Origin: Nothophaeocryptopus gaeumannii
Lineage: Eukaryota > Ascomycota > Dothideomycetes > Mycosphaerellales > Mycosphaerellaceae
Length of the DNA: 64,000 nt
Direction of reading: 5' to 3'
Assembly: GCA_031771865.1 (NCBI GenBank)
Contig: JASISA010000001.1
Coordinates: forward strand, 1,860,001-1,924,000
Shown: positions 1 to 11,158 of the stretch, in pieces
Numbering within the stretch: position 1 is the first letter of the stretch
Layout: each line of letters opens with the position of its first letter
The notes under the pieces: model-generated
The model's database searches: none
What the model was told of the DNA's origin: nothing
The model's input: the letters and a program-made list of their open reading frames with translations, nothing else
Translations under genes and position numbers: made by a program

Positions 1-2
1 CT

Positions 3-1532
3 CTGCGGAGAGTCTCTACGCAAACCAAAGTCCTATTGGATCTGACAAGCAAAATGCAGGCTCCTGACCCTCGATCTCCGCCGCGGTCTCCCAACGTCAA
101 TGCACTCGATCAGCAGCTTTCGAATGGAGCGCCACCGCCTCCGCCGAAAATCACGGTACAGGAAGAGCTCTCACAGGCTCTGGACATGTCAAGTCTGCTC
201 GGACAAGGTGTAGAAGCGGCGCAAGGCCAAATAACGAAGGTCCTCAAAGTTCGGAGCGAGAAGTCCATACGACTCCCCAAGACGCTGTTCCTGCGGTACT
301 TCACGCTCAACAGACTGTTTGCGGACGAGTGCGAGGCAATTAGTGGCAGTGGCGGCTCGACACTGAAAGGCATTGTCAATGCGCAAATATCAGGTTTCGT
401 CCAGGTTCTTGGTACGGCGCAGGGTGAGCGCATCGCTGACATGCTGGAGAAAGATAGCTGGAACGCCGAAGACTTCTCAGAGAAGTACAATGTGGTGCTC
501 CAGCAGATCCTTGCTTCCATGAGCTCCGACCCAATAGAGTGGACCAAGGGCGCTGCGCCAATATGGGAAGAGCCTCAGACTTTGAACCAGACGAATTGTG
601 AAGTTACCTCGGCGCCGAATGGAACAGACACAAATGGTACAACTCCAAGCGCAGTCAAAGCCCAGACGAGACCTGCCTACATTGACGATACCCGCTACAT
701 CCTCGTTCCAAGCGCCGCCTCCCTCCTACCCACAATCGACACTTTCCTCTCCCTGACCGCAGCCCTACCCAGCATGACACCGCAAATAACCACCTCGCTC
801 CTCGAAGTCCTCCGAACATTCAACTCCCGCTCCTGCCAACTCATCCTTGGCGCCGGCGCTACCAAATCCGCAGGCCTCAAAAACATCACGACGAAACATC
901 TCGCGCTCGCCTCTCAGGCTCTGAGCTTCATCATCGCCCTCGTCCCCTACATGCGCGAATGCGTCCGCCGACATGTGCCTGGAGGTCAAGGGGGTATCCT
1001 TGCGGAATTCGACAAGACGAAGAGAATATACCAAGATCATCAATCTGAGATTCACGATAAACTTGTCGCAATCATGACGGGTCGATCAGCTTCGCACGTC
1101 AGAACCATGTCCGCTATTGACTTCGACGAAACCCCAGCCGGCGGCGGCGACGACAGATCCTCACCCTACATGGAAATCCTTACAAAGGAGACCCTCACCC
1201 TGCATCGCGTGCTCAGTCGACACCTAAGCGATGTAGACGTCAGTATGATCATGCGTCGCATATCCAGCAGTTACAAAGACCAATGGACAAAAGCTTTCTC
1301 GGAAGTGGACGTTGAGAGCTCCGCGGGCGAGAAGAGATTACTTCGGGATGCGGAGACGTTGGAGGCAAGACTGGGGAAAATTGAAGGGTTTGAAGCTGTA
1401 GGAAGGGAGATTTTGGGGGTTGTGAGGGCGAAGGTTAGTGTTGAGGATGATAGCAGTGGGGCAAAGGGGAAGACAAATGGGTCAGCGACAGGTGAGGGGG
1501 AGAAAGGGAAGGCTGAAGGGGAGAAGACGTAG
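3..1532 (+). CDS. VPS54: Vps54, GARP complex subunit (C-terminal part, 5' truncated by window edge)
   Basis: The open frame continues to the left edge, so the N-terminal part lies outside the window; the first in-frame ATG (54) is probably internal. The C-terminal half carries the family signature: a stretch reading FNSRSCQLILGAGA, then KNITTKHLALASQ, then a helical region with DEIHxKLV-type spacing and KETLTLHRVLSRHL. This matches the conserved Vps54 C-terminal domain. Vps54 is a subunit of the GARP tether that captures endosome-derived vesicles at the trans-Golgi network. The last 35 residues are low-complexity (K, G, E). The product is a soluble, helical protein. The family assignment is from memory of the conserved block and fits well. 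Confidence 0.85.
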   Translation: MRRVSTQTKVLLDLTSKMQAPDPRSPPRSPNVNALDQQLSNGAPPPPPKITVQEELSQALDMSSLLGQGVEAAQGQITKVLKVRSEKSIRLPKTLFLRYFTLNRLFADECEAISGSGGSTLKGIVNAQISGFVQVLGTAQGERIADMLEKDSWNAEDFSEKYNVVLQQILASMSSDPIEWTKGAAPIWEEPQTLNQTNCEVTSAPNGTDTNGTTPSAVKAQTRPAYIDDTRYILVPSAASLLPTIDTFLSLTAALPSMTPQITTSLLEVLRTFNSRSCQLILGAGATKSAGLKNITTKHLALASQALSFIIALVPYMRECVRRHVPGGQGGILAEFDKTKRIYQDHQSEIHDKLVAIMTGRSASHVRTMSAIDFDETPAGGGDDRSSPYMEILTKETLTLHRVLSRHLSDVDVSMIMRRISSSYKDQWTKAFSEVDVESSAGEKRLLRDAETLEARLGKIEGFEAVGREILGVVRAKVSVEDDSSGAKGKTNGSATGEGEKGKAEGEKT

Positions 1533-1624
1533 AAAGGTGATAGAGTTTTTGAGGTTGAGAAATGTACATGTTGTACAAGCCGGGATCCTTCCTGGATCTT
1601 TCCTTTCATCTTGAGAAACTGACA

Positions 1625-1996
1625 TCACGAGGAGAGCTGGTCCGTGACATGATGCAGGCAGAAGCGGGCTAGAGCATTTCGCGTCTGTAGAAGCCTGGAG
1701 TATTCATCTGGCGGCCTGGAGTAAGACTCACCGAAATCTGCAGAACCGTTCGGCTCACGACATCGAATCTCGTCGAAGAGTCTTTGCATGCTGTCAATAT
1801 CTTTATTGACATCCCCGATTACACTATCGATTACAGTACTGGCCCTCCGAACCCATTTCGCCGTCAAACGCCTGGTCGTCCTCAAAAGCACTGCGCCCTC
1901 TGCCATATCCCATACTCCGTACAACGATGCGCACAGCTCTATCTTTATCAACCCGAAAACACTCGCTGCTCCGCCTTCCGAATCTAAGAGTCCCAT
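1625..1996 (-). CDS. hypothetical 123-residue ORF, overlapping the upstream stop
   Basis: An ATG at 1996 lies inside the last codons of the membrane oxidoreductase and opens a different frame of 123 residues. The composition is protein-like, with an amphipathic middle (around KDIDSMQRLFDEIRC) and no membrane segment. No family is recognised. It may be a small gene, an alternatively spliced tail of the neighbour, or a chance ORF in its 3' UTR. Confidence 0.25.
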   Translation of the reverse strand: MGLLDSEGGAASVFGLIKIELCASLYGVWDMAEGAVLLRTTRRLTAKWVRRASTVIDSVIGDVNKDIDSMQRLFDEIRCREPNGSADFGESYSRPPDEYSRLLQTRNALARFCLHHVTDQLSS

Positions 1997-3954
1997 ATCG
2001 CTCCGTACGCCGGCACCTTCCTTTGCTCCAAGGCATATAACACCTCTTTCGTTGTCGGTGGATTGCTGATGACGACGACCGCCTCAGCCTGGCTCTGCTT
2101 GTAAATCGCATAAGCAAGCTCCTTCAGGTCCGGGCAGCCATGCTTCTTGGCATTCGTCTTCTTGGTGTCGCAAATCAAAGCGTTGGGATCTGCACGAAGG
2201 ACAGAGGCTATGACTGCGGTGCCGAAGCTTGTGGCAGGCAGTCGAGCTGACCAGATGATTCGGCAGTCCCATTCGGGATGGACATTGAGGAAAGACATGC
2301 AAGGGCCGATACCAGAGCCGGTGGCGACGACAACGATGCGCTTGAAGATGAGGGCGAGTCGCATGACGCCCATGGTGGGTGCGCCGCGGACCCAGAGGTG
2401 TCGCGGAGGGTCGTCGATCAAGTCCTTGGTCCAGTCTCCGGCATTGGCGACGAGGCAGCTGTATCCCTTCTTCCCATCTGGCTCGGGGATGGCAGCAAAA
2501 CTATGATTATCCAACACCGGGTGACGGGAGAGTTTGATACCCATGCAAGTCGGCATGACCTTGTCGTGGAGGATGTGGACATGAGCAGAATGTGATGAGT
2601 TCTTCTCGACCCTGATGCGCCGCTTGCGTAGGCGTATCCAAGGATAGATGATGATGCAGGTCACTCCGATGAGGAACCAGAATGCCGGTGTGATGACGAG
2701 GATAGATCCTAGGCTCACTCTTTGCAAGCGAGCCGAAGAGCTACAGAGCAGGATGACCTGTGCCCACAAGAACGCGATCGCGATCCAGCCGGCGAAACGA
2801 TGCGATATCTCCCATGCATCGTGGAAGATCTGTCGGATCTGTGGGAGCGACATCGTTGCCAGAATGGCGAACAAGAAGATCATGCAGGCTGTGAGGCCGG
2901 CGATTACCTGTTGATCTTCGTTGCCCGGGTCGAAGTCTTCTGTCATCAGGGCCGTGTAAAAGATGTACCACATTATGGCGCTAAGCCCGCAAGACGAGTG
3001 CACGCCTCCGTAGCTGTAAATCTTGGCAGCGTGCCGTCTGATTTCAAGAGGCATCCAATGCGGGAGGGCCAGGAAGATCCTAAAAAGTGCGTTGATACAG
3101 TGCTCGGAACGCACTGCGCTGGAAACGAAAATGTTGGCGGCGACCGCTGTCGTAACGTCGCCGTATGATACTGTCGACTTGTTTCTTGCTCTCCGCGCCG
3201 CCATGATGCAGATTGCGATGACGTTTGCAGCCATGATGACGGCGAAGAGTCGGCGGTAGACGGAGAGGAAGGCGTATCGTATCTTGTCCAACAACTCCGG
3301 TCGGCGCGCTTCAGGCATTGGGTAGTCGGCGACGAGATTGTTCAGCTCGGTGATGCCGGCGATTTTTTCCTCAAAGCAGTCCAGCTTCTCGACGTTGAAC
3401 TCGACCTCCGTCTCCGTCTCCAGCTCGCCGTCGATGCTGGCAAAGGAACTCTTAAGACCGGTCACCACGCATCGGTATGTTCCAGGGCCTCTCATCTCGA
3501 CTTTGTCTAAGATTTGTGATGACGGTTGGACTTCTTCGACAGAGAGACCAGATCCCACTGAGATTTTGCTTAGTCCTCGAGTCGGAGGTGCTGGACGGAG
3601 CGAGTTGCTTCTGTTGGGTGCTACTGTGATAATGGACTCGATCGGCCAGCTTGCTGCGCCGTTCTGCGGAACATGCGCCGTTTCCGGCTCTTGTATTGCT
3701 GCTTCTAGCTCTCTCGGGGTCCTTGCTTCGACGGCATATACGTGGGCAGAGTAGGCTCGAGCTGGCATGGCAGGTCTGCTCGGTGGTATTGGCTCCAGCA
3801 TGTCTCCGGCGATGTTAGTGCTCTTGGATGAGTCCATCTCGCTTGCTCCGATCAATCGCCCTGGTAGATTGCGGTTCAAGATTTCGGCGAATTCCAAAGG
3901 GTGATTTCGGAATGTGTCGAACAAGTGAATACGGATGTCTTCGCCGAGGGTCAA
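1984..3954 (-). CDS. TmpL/NPS12-like integral membrane protein with NAD(P)-binding ferric-reductase-type domain
   Basis: The N-terminal 230 residues are Ser/Pro-rich and soluble. About six hydrophobic segments follow, including one ending in a HRFAGW motif like the heme-ligand region of ferric-reductase-like proteins. A C-terminal FAD/NAD(P)-like domain has the ATGSGIGPC pyridine-nucleotide motif and the typical last residues GAIWDS. This matches the C-terminal half of fungal TmpL/NPS12, which is linked to redox homeostasis; the usual N-terminal AMP-binding domain is absent. The frame opens just after an in-frame stop with a TTG at 3954. The first ATG is at 3837 (617 residues). An upstream exon with an acceptor near 3950-3990 is possible, because residues before that ATG look coding. 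Substrate unknown. Confidence 0.75.
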   Translation of the reverse strand: MTLGEDIRIHLFDTFRNHPLEFAEILNRNLPGRLIGASEMDSSKSTNIAGDMLEPIPPSRPAMPARAYSAHVYAVEARTPRELEAAIQEPETAHVPQNGAASWPIESIITVAPNRSNSLRPAPPTRGLSKISVGSGLSVEEVQPSSQILDKVEMRGPGTYRCVVTGLKSSFASIDGELETETEVEFNVEKLDCFEEKIAGITELNNLVADYPMPEARRPELLDKIRYAFLSVYRRLFAVIMAANVIAICIMAARRARNKSTVSYGDVTTAVAANIFVSSAVRSEHCINALFRIFLALPHWMPLEIRRHAAKIYSYGGVHSSCGLSAIMWYIFYTALMTEDFDPGNEDQQVIAGLTACMIFLFAILATMSLPQIRQIFHDAWEISHRFAGWIAIAFLWAQVILLCSSSARLQRVSLGSILVITPAFWFLIGVTCIIIYPWIRLRKRRIRVEKNSSHSAHVHILHDKVMPTCMGIKLSRHPVLDNHSFAAIPEPDGKKGYSCLVANAGDWTKDLIDDPPRHLWVRGAPTMGVMRLALIFKRIVVVATGSGIGPCMSFLNVHPEWDCRIIWSARLPATSFGTAVIASVLRADPNALICDTKKTNAKKHGCPDLKELAYAIYKQSQAEAVVVISNPPTTKEVLYALEQRKVPAYGAIWDS

Positions 3955-4039
3955 TCAATGCGGGAAAGAACAGGATGCTATGAAGCAGAGAGAAAGTCAG
4001 CGAGGGTGGTTATTAGAAGAGTGTACGCGGTATGTCATA

Positions 4040-6290
4040 ATGCAGTTGTTGTAGCGCGTTGGCAGCGAGACGTACAGACAGCGGCATTGGGACAGCGGGC
4101 AAGGCGATTGTCCCTGGCGAGCAATTGGATGTGACGGTCGACGACAAAGGCAATGTCTTCCTGTTGCTGGATGCTGCAGGGTTGGCGTGCTCAAAGAAAG
4201 CGCCCGAGATGGCGCACCGTCAAACAAAAGAAGAAGATGCGCAGTGCAGCAGCGCAGCAGTGCAGCGTTTGCTCAAAGCCGCGCTCATGTCAGTTTGAAC
4301 GCCGAATTTCAGGGCCGGCGCCAGCGCGTCATCTGCAGCCAAGCCACGCTGGTTGTAAATGTTGAAGAAAGAGGTCGTCCAGACTCGGAAAGCGCCGACG
4401 ATCAACCTTCTCCAGCAGTGAAAAAGCTGTTGATGGTCGTAGATGCAGTGCTCGCTCGGGCAGCATGGTCGGATGAACGGAAAGCATCGGCAGCCAACAC
4501 ACACGACATTCACACGACATGTGACGGGGCACTGGTCAACTCGAACGTAAATGCAGTCGATCACATGCATTACTCTCTACGCAATCCTATACTATTCTAC
4601 GCCATCTCCGAGTAACAGCGAACCCTCTTGATACGAAAGTCTGCCTTTGTGACTGAGGGCTGCTCAAGAGTCTTGGTCATTCGCGAATCCATTCTTCCGA
4701 GCGCCTTCTATGGATGCTCTCATTAGGGAAGCGTACTCGGTGCCATCAAGTCAATTCAATCGCGAGATGTAAGGGTGGCTGCGTATGCCATGCTGCGCAT
4801 TGTCCCGAGACAGCGCCTCCGTGCACGTTTACTGCACCGTATGGTAGGAACATCGAGCCTGGCATGAAGTGGTGTGACCGGGAGCATGGCGTAGGTCGGT
4901 TACACTGCATACTTCAAGGAGCTTAAGTCAACCTCCGCTTTCCGAAGCAGATGTTGAGGCGTCACTCCCAAAGGAACATCAGTGTTAATAGAGTCTCGGC
5001 CTCTTGGTCACAAATACGATCTCGCGGTCGGCGAATATGTCTTCGCAGTGGACTCCCAAGTTATGACCTCCATCTCTCGGCGTCTTGAGCGGAAAAAAAG
5101 CCAATAGATCGGACGTCTTGACACTCATTTGTGGTTCGCAGCCTTGTAGACGTGGATCATCTCAAGCAAGGGATGTTCATTCGCACGTACGAGTCCCAGC
5201 GACCGGGTCACTGGTTGTCTGTTTCCAAGAACGAGGACATTACAGGGAAGGTCTGACCTGTTCGGTTTCGACATTGTCCAATCGGCGCGAGATCCAAGCG
5301 ATGAGAGGCACTGTGCACACCCATTCGCTTAGTTGCCTTACCAAGCAGGTCGAATGGCTTCAGATATTGCAATGAGATGAATAGACACCTTCCTTGAAGT
5401 AAGGCGATGGTCGTGGATGTTGGCTCCACCACGGGACCTGTCTCGCTTGAATGCCCGCATGGCGCCAGCATCACCGGCTCGTATAGCATGTGATCGTGGA
5501 GCTGCGGTTCCCTGATCATGTGCAAGCCTCTTGATCCGCCCCGTCGCCGATCAATCAGCTCAAGAAGTTTCGTTCAAACAAAGTAGCGCAATGGGTGCCG
5601 GGAGCGCGCTCATGGTGGGCGAGGTGTATTTGGCATTGGAGCTGAATGGAGCAGGCCTGCAAAAACAGTGACCACGTTGGTCTCTGTAGTCTGATCTGAG
5701 TATTGCATACAATTTGATCCGCTTGTGTGTTCAGCACTCCAATCTGCAATATCGGCGCTTCGATTGAGCAGGGCGGGCTCTCGATACTACGCCGATTGCG
5801 TGTGCGAAGAGTCGTTGCTACGCCGTTTCTCACCGGCCGCTCGGACCATCCGCTCAAAACCTTATCATCCACGCATATTTCATTCACGACCTTCTTCATC
5901 CTTGACATGGCAGCTTCCACCTTCAAACATGCCATTCGTCGACACGCCACCCGCCTTGGACATTGCACTTCGCTACAGCAGCATTGAGTGCATGCATAAC
6001 TGATCGCTTTTCTTTACACGACAGAGACAACGACATCGACATCGTCATACGCTCCTTGCTCATACGCTCCTTGCATACCTCATCTCCTTTGAAGCCACGG
6101 CGCTCGCCTTACGCGCTGCCTTTGTTCTCGGACGCCTCTGAAGCCTCGACATCGCCATTCGAGCTCGAGTCCACAATCGCTTTGTTCCGGCCGCCCCTAC
6201 CACATTCGCTCTTCACAAGGTTATTATAAGGACTTCGCACAAAGCATTGTCCCAGTGAACGATACTTCACTGACAACAGCCGCAACGCAT
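4040..6290. other. intergenic region, no supported gene
   Basis: About 2.2 kb between two divergent genes. ORFs on both strands are short, compositionally poor and mutually overlapping. From about 5,990 the sequence becomes pyrimidine-rich with CGACATCGACATCG-type repeats, as expected for the promoter and 5' UTR of the synthetase on the right. A 16-bp direct repeat (CATACGCTCCTTGC type) occurs near 6046-6076. Confidence 0.5.
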
Positions 6291-6713
6291 CGTGCGGGAG
6301 ACTTTAATCCCCGAAGCGTGCTGCTGGACTAGATCTACCTCTTCTCTCAATTCGTGCAATTTGACTTTGGTATCAAATCGCCCTTTCCCACACATCCTGC
6401 CCACCACGTCTCGCCACACGCATCGGAAGCCCGACGAAGCACAGACGACCGGACCAACAAGTGGAAGGCGCACCATTCCGGATCCGAATTCTCTCAGCAC
6501 GCTGCACGTGCTCTTCGAATCGACCATAGAGTAAGTCCTCCTCTGCCCCTTCCCACGTGTCCCATCGAGTCACTTGCCACGAGGCCCAACGTACCAGTAA
6601 CGGGCTTCCTGGGGCTTTCTGGCCTTGTCTTGAAATCAAATCATCGATTTTCCTTGGCTAACATCCTTCCTAGAGCCCTCGACTTCACCACCTCCACTGA
6701 AACTGTCACCATC

Positions 6714-8366
6714 ATGGCACCCGTGATGGTGAACCCAGACTCTTGCAACTCCAACATCGTTCAATGGGCTCTGTCTGGACAATACGACCTAGATGTGCCG
6801 GTCTTGATCGATGCAATGAATCCCGATCGCAATCTCTCGAAGCGAAAGGCGATCGAGCTTCTGGCCAAACTCACAGGCGCCTTCAAGGAGGACAGCACCA
6901 TCTGCCTTCATCTCGCAAACGATATCTTGTATCCGATCTTGATGTTCGCCATCTTCAACGCTAAGTGTCGGTGGACCGGGACGAATGTTGCATACACATC
7001 TCCAGAGCTCGAGCATCACTTCCGTACCGCTAACGTGAAGTATGTGATAACGGCGGAGGAGCATCTGGAGGTTGTGCGTTCGGCGGTCAAAAACAGTGGG
7101 ACCAAAGCTCAGATCATTCTCTACTCCGACATCCTTACGGATCATGATTTCGAGGAGCGTGATTGTTGCGGTGATGGCTCGCATCGCCGCCGCAGCCAGA
7201 CGGCCCAGGTTCCGACCCTACACGACTGTTTGACCAACCGCAGCACGGCGGACTTGTTCAAAGCCATCGATGATGTTGATGTCGGCTCAATTGCGACTCT
7301 GATGAACACTTCTGGCACAACCGGCCTCCCTAAGATGGCGGCCCACACACACCGGGCAACAGTGATCGAGTCCGCGGCTACTGAAGACAGCCACTCCCAG
7401 AAGCCTTATCAGGTCCGCCGACTCTTCTGCACGCCGATCTTTCACTCGTTCTCCACGCCGGAAATGGCAATCAACGGCTTCCGCTTGGGATTCCCATCAT
7501 ACTTCATGAAGCGATTTGACGACAACGACTACCCGGCGGCTATCGAGAGATACGGCATCACCGAGACATTCGCACCGCCACCCATGCTTTTGAAGCTTGT
7601 CGACAATCCAGCTTCACATTCTTCGCTTCGGTCACTGCGCAACATCTACACTGGCGGCGCTCCTCTCGTTCCGGAGCTCAAAGCCAAGTTCGAAGCCATT
7701 TTTCCCTATTGTCCTCCACGGATCGCCCAGGTTTGGGGAATGACAGAAGGCGGCTGGTTCACAAACTTCAAGTACCCTGAAGTTGACGAGACCAACTCTG
7801 TTGGCCGCGCTCTCCCCAATTGGGAGATCCGTGTGACAGAGAACAACACCACGGTGGCCTTCAAGAGCGAAAAGGCCGGCGAACTTCAGGTCCGCGGACC
7901 CAGCGTCATGAGCTGCTACTACAATAACACTCAAGCAACTCTCGACGCTTTCCAGGACGGCTGGCTCAAGACCGGCGACATCGGCTATATCAAGGACGGA
8001 AAGGTCTACCTCGTGGATCGCGCAAAAGACCTAATCAAAGTCAATGGCTGGCAAGTCGCCCCTGCCGAGCTGGAGGACGCGTTCATGATGTGCGAAGGTG
8101 TCAAGGACGTTGGCGTCATTAGCGTTGGCCACGATAGCTTCGAGCACCCTCTGGCCTTCGTCGTTCGGGCGAACGAGGAGGCGTCTGCTGAGAAGCTTAA
8201 GCAGAACTTGCGCACTCGCCTCACTCGGTACAAGGTTGTCACTACCGAGATCACCTTTGTCGACGCCATCCCGAAGAGTGTGAGCGGCAAGATTCTGAAG
8301 AACAAGTTGAGAGATGTGGCTGCGGAGCGAACGAGTGCACAAGGAGATTGGGCGAGAAGGTTCTGA
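6714..8366 (+). CDS. AMP-dependent acyl-CoA synthetase / 4-coumarate-CoA ligase-like
   Basis: An adenylate-forming (ANL) enzyme of 550 residues that should activate a carboxylic acid as acyl-AMP and transfer it to CoA. Visible motifs are the P-loop TSGTTGLPK, the YTGGAP and WGMTEGG substrate/adenine motifs, GWLKTGDIGY, the hinge DRAKDLIKVNGWQV, and the C-terminal catalytic lysine in SGKILKNK. There is no peroxisomal SKL tail and no carrier domain. I chose ATG 6714 because the ANL fold starts right after it and it has a good context. The open frame continues upstream only because a probable 5'-UTR intron (GTAAGT at 6531, acceptor TAG at 6671-6673) happens to be open. It is divergent from the TmpL-like gene. 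Substrate not determinable. Confidence 0.85.
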   Translation: MAPVMVNPDSCNSNIVQWALSGQYDLDVPVLIDAMNPDRNLSKRKAIELLAKLTGAFKEDSTICLHLANDILYPILMFAIFNAKCRWTGTNVAYTSPELEHHFRTANVKYVITAEEHLEVVRSAVKNSGTKAQIILYSDILTDHDFEERDCCGDGSHRRRSQTAQVPTLHDCLTNRSTADLFKAIDDVDVGSIATLMNTSGTTGLPKMAAHTHRATVIESAATEDSHSQKPYQVRRLFCTPIFHSFSTPEMAINGFRLGFPSYFMKRFDDNDYPAAIERYGITETFAPPPMLLKLVDNPASHSSLRSLRNIYTGGAPLVPELKAKFEAIFPYCPPRIAQVWGMTEGGWFTNFKYPEVDETNSVGRALPNWEIRVTENNTTVAFKSEKAGELQVRGPSVMSCYYNNTQATLDAFQDGWLKTGDIGYIKDGKVYLVDRAKDLIKVNGWQVAPAELEDAFMMCEGVKDVGVISVGHDSFEHPLAFVVRANEEASAEKLKQNLRTRLTRYKVVTTEITFVDAIPKSVSGKILKNKLRDVAAERTSAQGDWARRF

Positions 8367-8369
8367 TTA

Positions 8370-8905
8370 CGAGACTGATGCTCTAATCATAGAAATGCGA
8401 CAGGCCTTGTTGGTTTAGAGTCGGGGAAAGCACAGCAAAGGATCGCAGGAGATATGCTCGTGGCTTTATGACCGCCATGGACTGACTGGATTAGACTCAC
8501 GGAAAGCTCCTCCACACATAAGCCCTCTCACTTTTCTTGCGGTCTTTCTCCAAGGATAGATGACAGAGCTCGTTGCCTCTCTGCTCTGTGCGACATTTGG
8601 AGCGTGCCGAGCGCGACGACGCTTGTACCGAATTACGTAGTGTCTAGGAATGGAAGGGAAGTGTGAGAGTTTGACCATCCTCTCTCTCGTTCCCTATATG
8701 ACTACCATGTTTCCAAACTCCCATCGTCGCGGTCAGCGATTCTTAAGAGTATTTATTATGCTTGGTGAGTGACCGGCGGTCGCCTTTGTCGCGTTCTCCC
8801 GCGAGATTGTCTTCTTGCCATCTATCTCTTTTTTCAATCTAAACTCCGCGTTAAATCAACCCCTTCCCTGACTGAGGCCGCGCCCTCGAGCTATCGCTTT
8901 CAGTC
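8370..8905. other. intergenic region, nothing recognised
   Basis: 3' flank of the synthetase and 3' flank of the convergent pseudogene. Only short overlapping ORFs without coding character. Confidence 0.4.
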
Positions 8906-8908
8906 ATA

Positions 8909-10701
8909 CTACTCCACCACTCCCAGCGTCACCCGATACGCCTTCAACTCCACACTGCTCGCCCTGCCATCCTCTCTACCGACCTCAATCACGACATCCG
9001 CCAACCCAACGCTTCCCCGAGTCGGCGATCCAATCCCACTCCAAGTCGCACAAGTTGGGCACAAAATACTACCGATCGTCGCTACGCCTACGGCATTGAG
9101 ACTTCCCGCGAAGCCGACTTGTTTTCCATCGCTATGCAGCTCATTTGGAAAGGGGCGGATGTCTAAGCCAACATCGTCGGGAAGTTGCAGGCGTTCGCGA
9201 AGGTAGGACAGTTGGTTTATTTCGTTTGGAATTAGGCTGGAGAGACGGAGGCCAGGATGGTCGTTCGTCGTGATCGTTAGGGAGAAAAAAATTGAGGCCA
9301 CCGGGAGCCGTGTAGGTGCCGGCGGATCTCTGATCTGCTTCTTCTCGCGCAAGAACCGTAACAGTAAGCAGACTTCCCAGCAGCGAGGCAACTGTGGGCG
9401 ATCCAAGCGTAGACGTGAGGATGGAAAAGCCCATCCCATGCTCCGGCAACAACACAATCACAGAATGACAAGCGCCCCAGTCTCCCGCTTTGGCATACAT
9501 AGTAATCACGCCATCATGTCTGTTCAGCCGCCAGGTTTCGACGGGAGCGCCGACGGTGACCATGCCGCCTATATCGCGATAGTCGGATGTGAAGGTGCGG
9601 GGTTTGAGCCAGCGGCGGGTGGCGCTAGGGGAGAAGAGGGTTGAGTTGAGGATGGATTTTCCGAAGGTGGCGAGGTCGCGTGTGGAAGAGTAGTAGTTTT
9701 CCGGCAGGGCCTATGAAGCCGAAATCCTGTGACCTGCCTGATGTCGTATCATTGCGTGGGATCACTGCGTGTTGGCTGTTGTTGGTGGCGGAATGGTTCG
9801 TGCTGTTCAGGTGCAAGGGATCGAGAAATGTTTGTTGTACTAGATTGGGAAAGTTTGTTGTGTTCGCAATGCCTTACCCTGCAACCTATAGTAGTCCGTA
9901 AGCAGCATTGCTGTAAGTTGGCGTATGACCAGTATGCCAGACGGCTGGAATTTTCGCGATCTCCTGCAGAGACTGCGCTTGGTCACAAATATGCAGCGCC
10001 CCAGTAGTATCGTTAAGTTGGTCACACGACGATCTTTGGGCGTCGGAAAGGATGGGTGAGCCTAGAAGCACATCGAGCTCGTTCAAGGCAACTATTCGCA
10101 AGCATCAGCGCCTGCGGAAAAGAGATGAGACCGGGACACTCACGATCTCTCATGATTCCTCCGAGCTGGTTGCAAGATCTCCCAGAGTCACTTCGTCCTA
10201 GTTCGGAAGCCTTCCATTGACGCTGGTAAAATTCTTCGAAACAAGCTTAGGTATATGTTTTGATACAGGGTCATTACAACGCGTAAAACCATTGCGAGCG
10301 AGCATCACGTAGACAGTGATAAGCTTCGATATGCTCCCGATGCGATATATGGAGTCGTCATCCACCTTTCTCACGCACTCGCTGCTGTTCGACATGGCCG
10401 GGGACGTATGATAGTACTCATGCAGGAGACCTTCATTGGAGGTGCTGAAGAGCGATATGGAGAATGTGGCTTCCTTGAGGTCAAATTCGCCGTACTTGGG
10501 CGGGCTGCCATTACTGGTAGCGTTGTCGAGGACCTTGTCGAACTCCTGTAGGCTCTTCTAAAGGACGGCGCTTTGGTCGAGCGCTGCTGGCTTTGGGAAT
10601 GGCGGCCCAAGAATTGGACATGGTGCTGTAGTCTTTGCCTCCACCAATACACCTGTGATAAGTAGCGAGGAAACCGTTTGAAGAACCTGGTTAGTGTGCA
10701 T
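8909..10701 (-). pseudogene. secreted beta-lactamase-like serine hydrolase, degraded
   Basis: On the minus strand an ATG at 10701 opens a signal peptide followed by CPILGPPFPKP, typical of fungal secreted beta-lactamase/transpeptidase-like proteins. Collinear fragments follow in shifting frames: GSISKL (the SxxK nucleophile motif), PVWHTGHTPTYSNAAY (the YSN motif), a middle part with SSTRDLATFGKS, and a C-terminal domain ending at 8909. In-frame stops sit at 10558-10560, 10198-10200, 9886-9888 and 9874-9876. Frame changes occur near 10160, 9705 and at an A7 run near 9284-9290. One intron (GTGAGT near 10143 to AATAG near 10096) is still recognisable. Intact relatives are around 550-600 residues. 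The number of lesions rules out a functional product. Confidence 0.8.
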
Positions 10702-11158
10702 TGTAGCGGAAGCTTGCGGTGAACATTGGGGTGATACAACCGATTGCAGCCGGCTCAATATGTACCTACTTCCTCACATGTCCCTTTCGCAGAACTTCGG
10801 TGACCAACTCCATATCAATGCTCACATTACGCTGTGTACCATTGTTGCACTCAATTCAACCCTCAAGGCTTCCTTGGCGAAGCATGAGATCGGAAGACGC
10901 ACAGACTGGAACAAGTCGTTGCCATCGAGGCTTGTCAAGATCGTCAAGCTTTGCGCGTTCAAGCAGTGTAATTACTGCCAAGGCGGATAGGAGACTTGTA
11001 TTTGGTCGGCAGACTCATGACTATGAGCACATTTCATCCTTTCGCCCCATACCAGGCAACGAGCTGCAGGTACGAATACGCTTGATTGGAGTACTCTGCA
11101 CAATTGATCAGAATCCGGCGGCCTTGACTACTGCGCCTCTTGAGTCGTCAATGCTTTT

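Noticed and set aside
4187..4615. 142-codon ORF upstream of the TmpL-like gene
   Set aside because: Overlapped by equally long ORFs in other frames; no coding pattern.
1984..8366. an NRPS gene cluster around the NPS12-like protein
   Set aside because: No condensation, carrier or thioesterase domain is present; the ANL enzyme is a single-domain CoA-ligase type.
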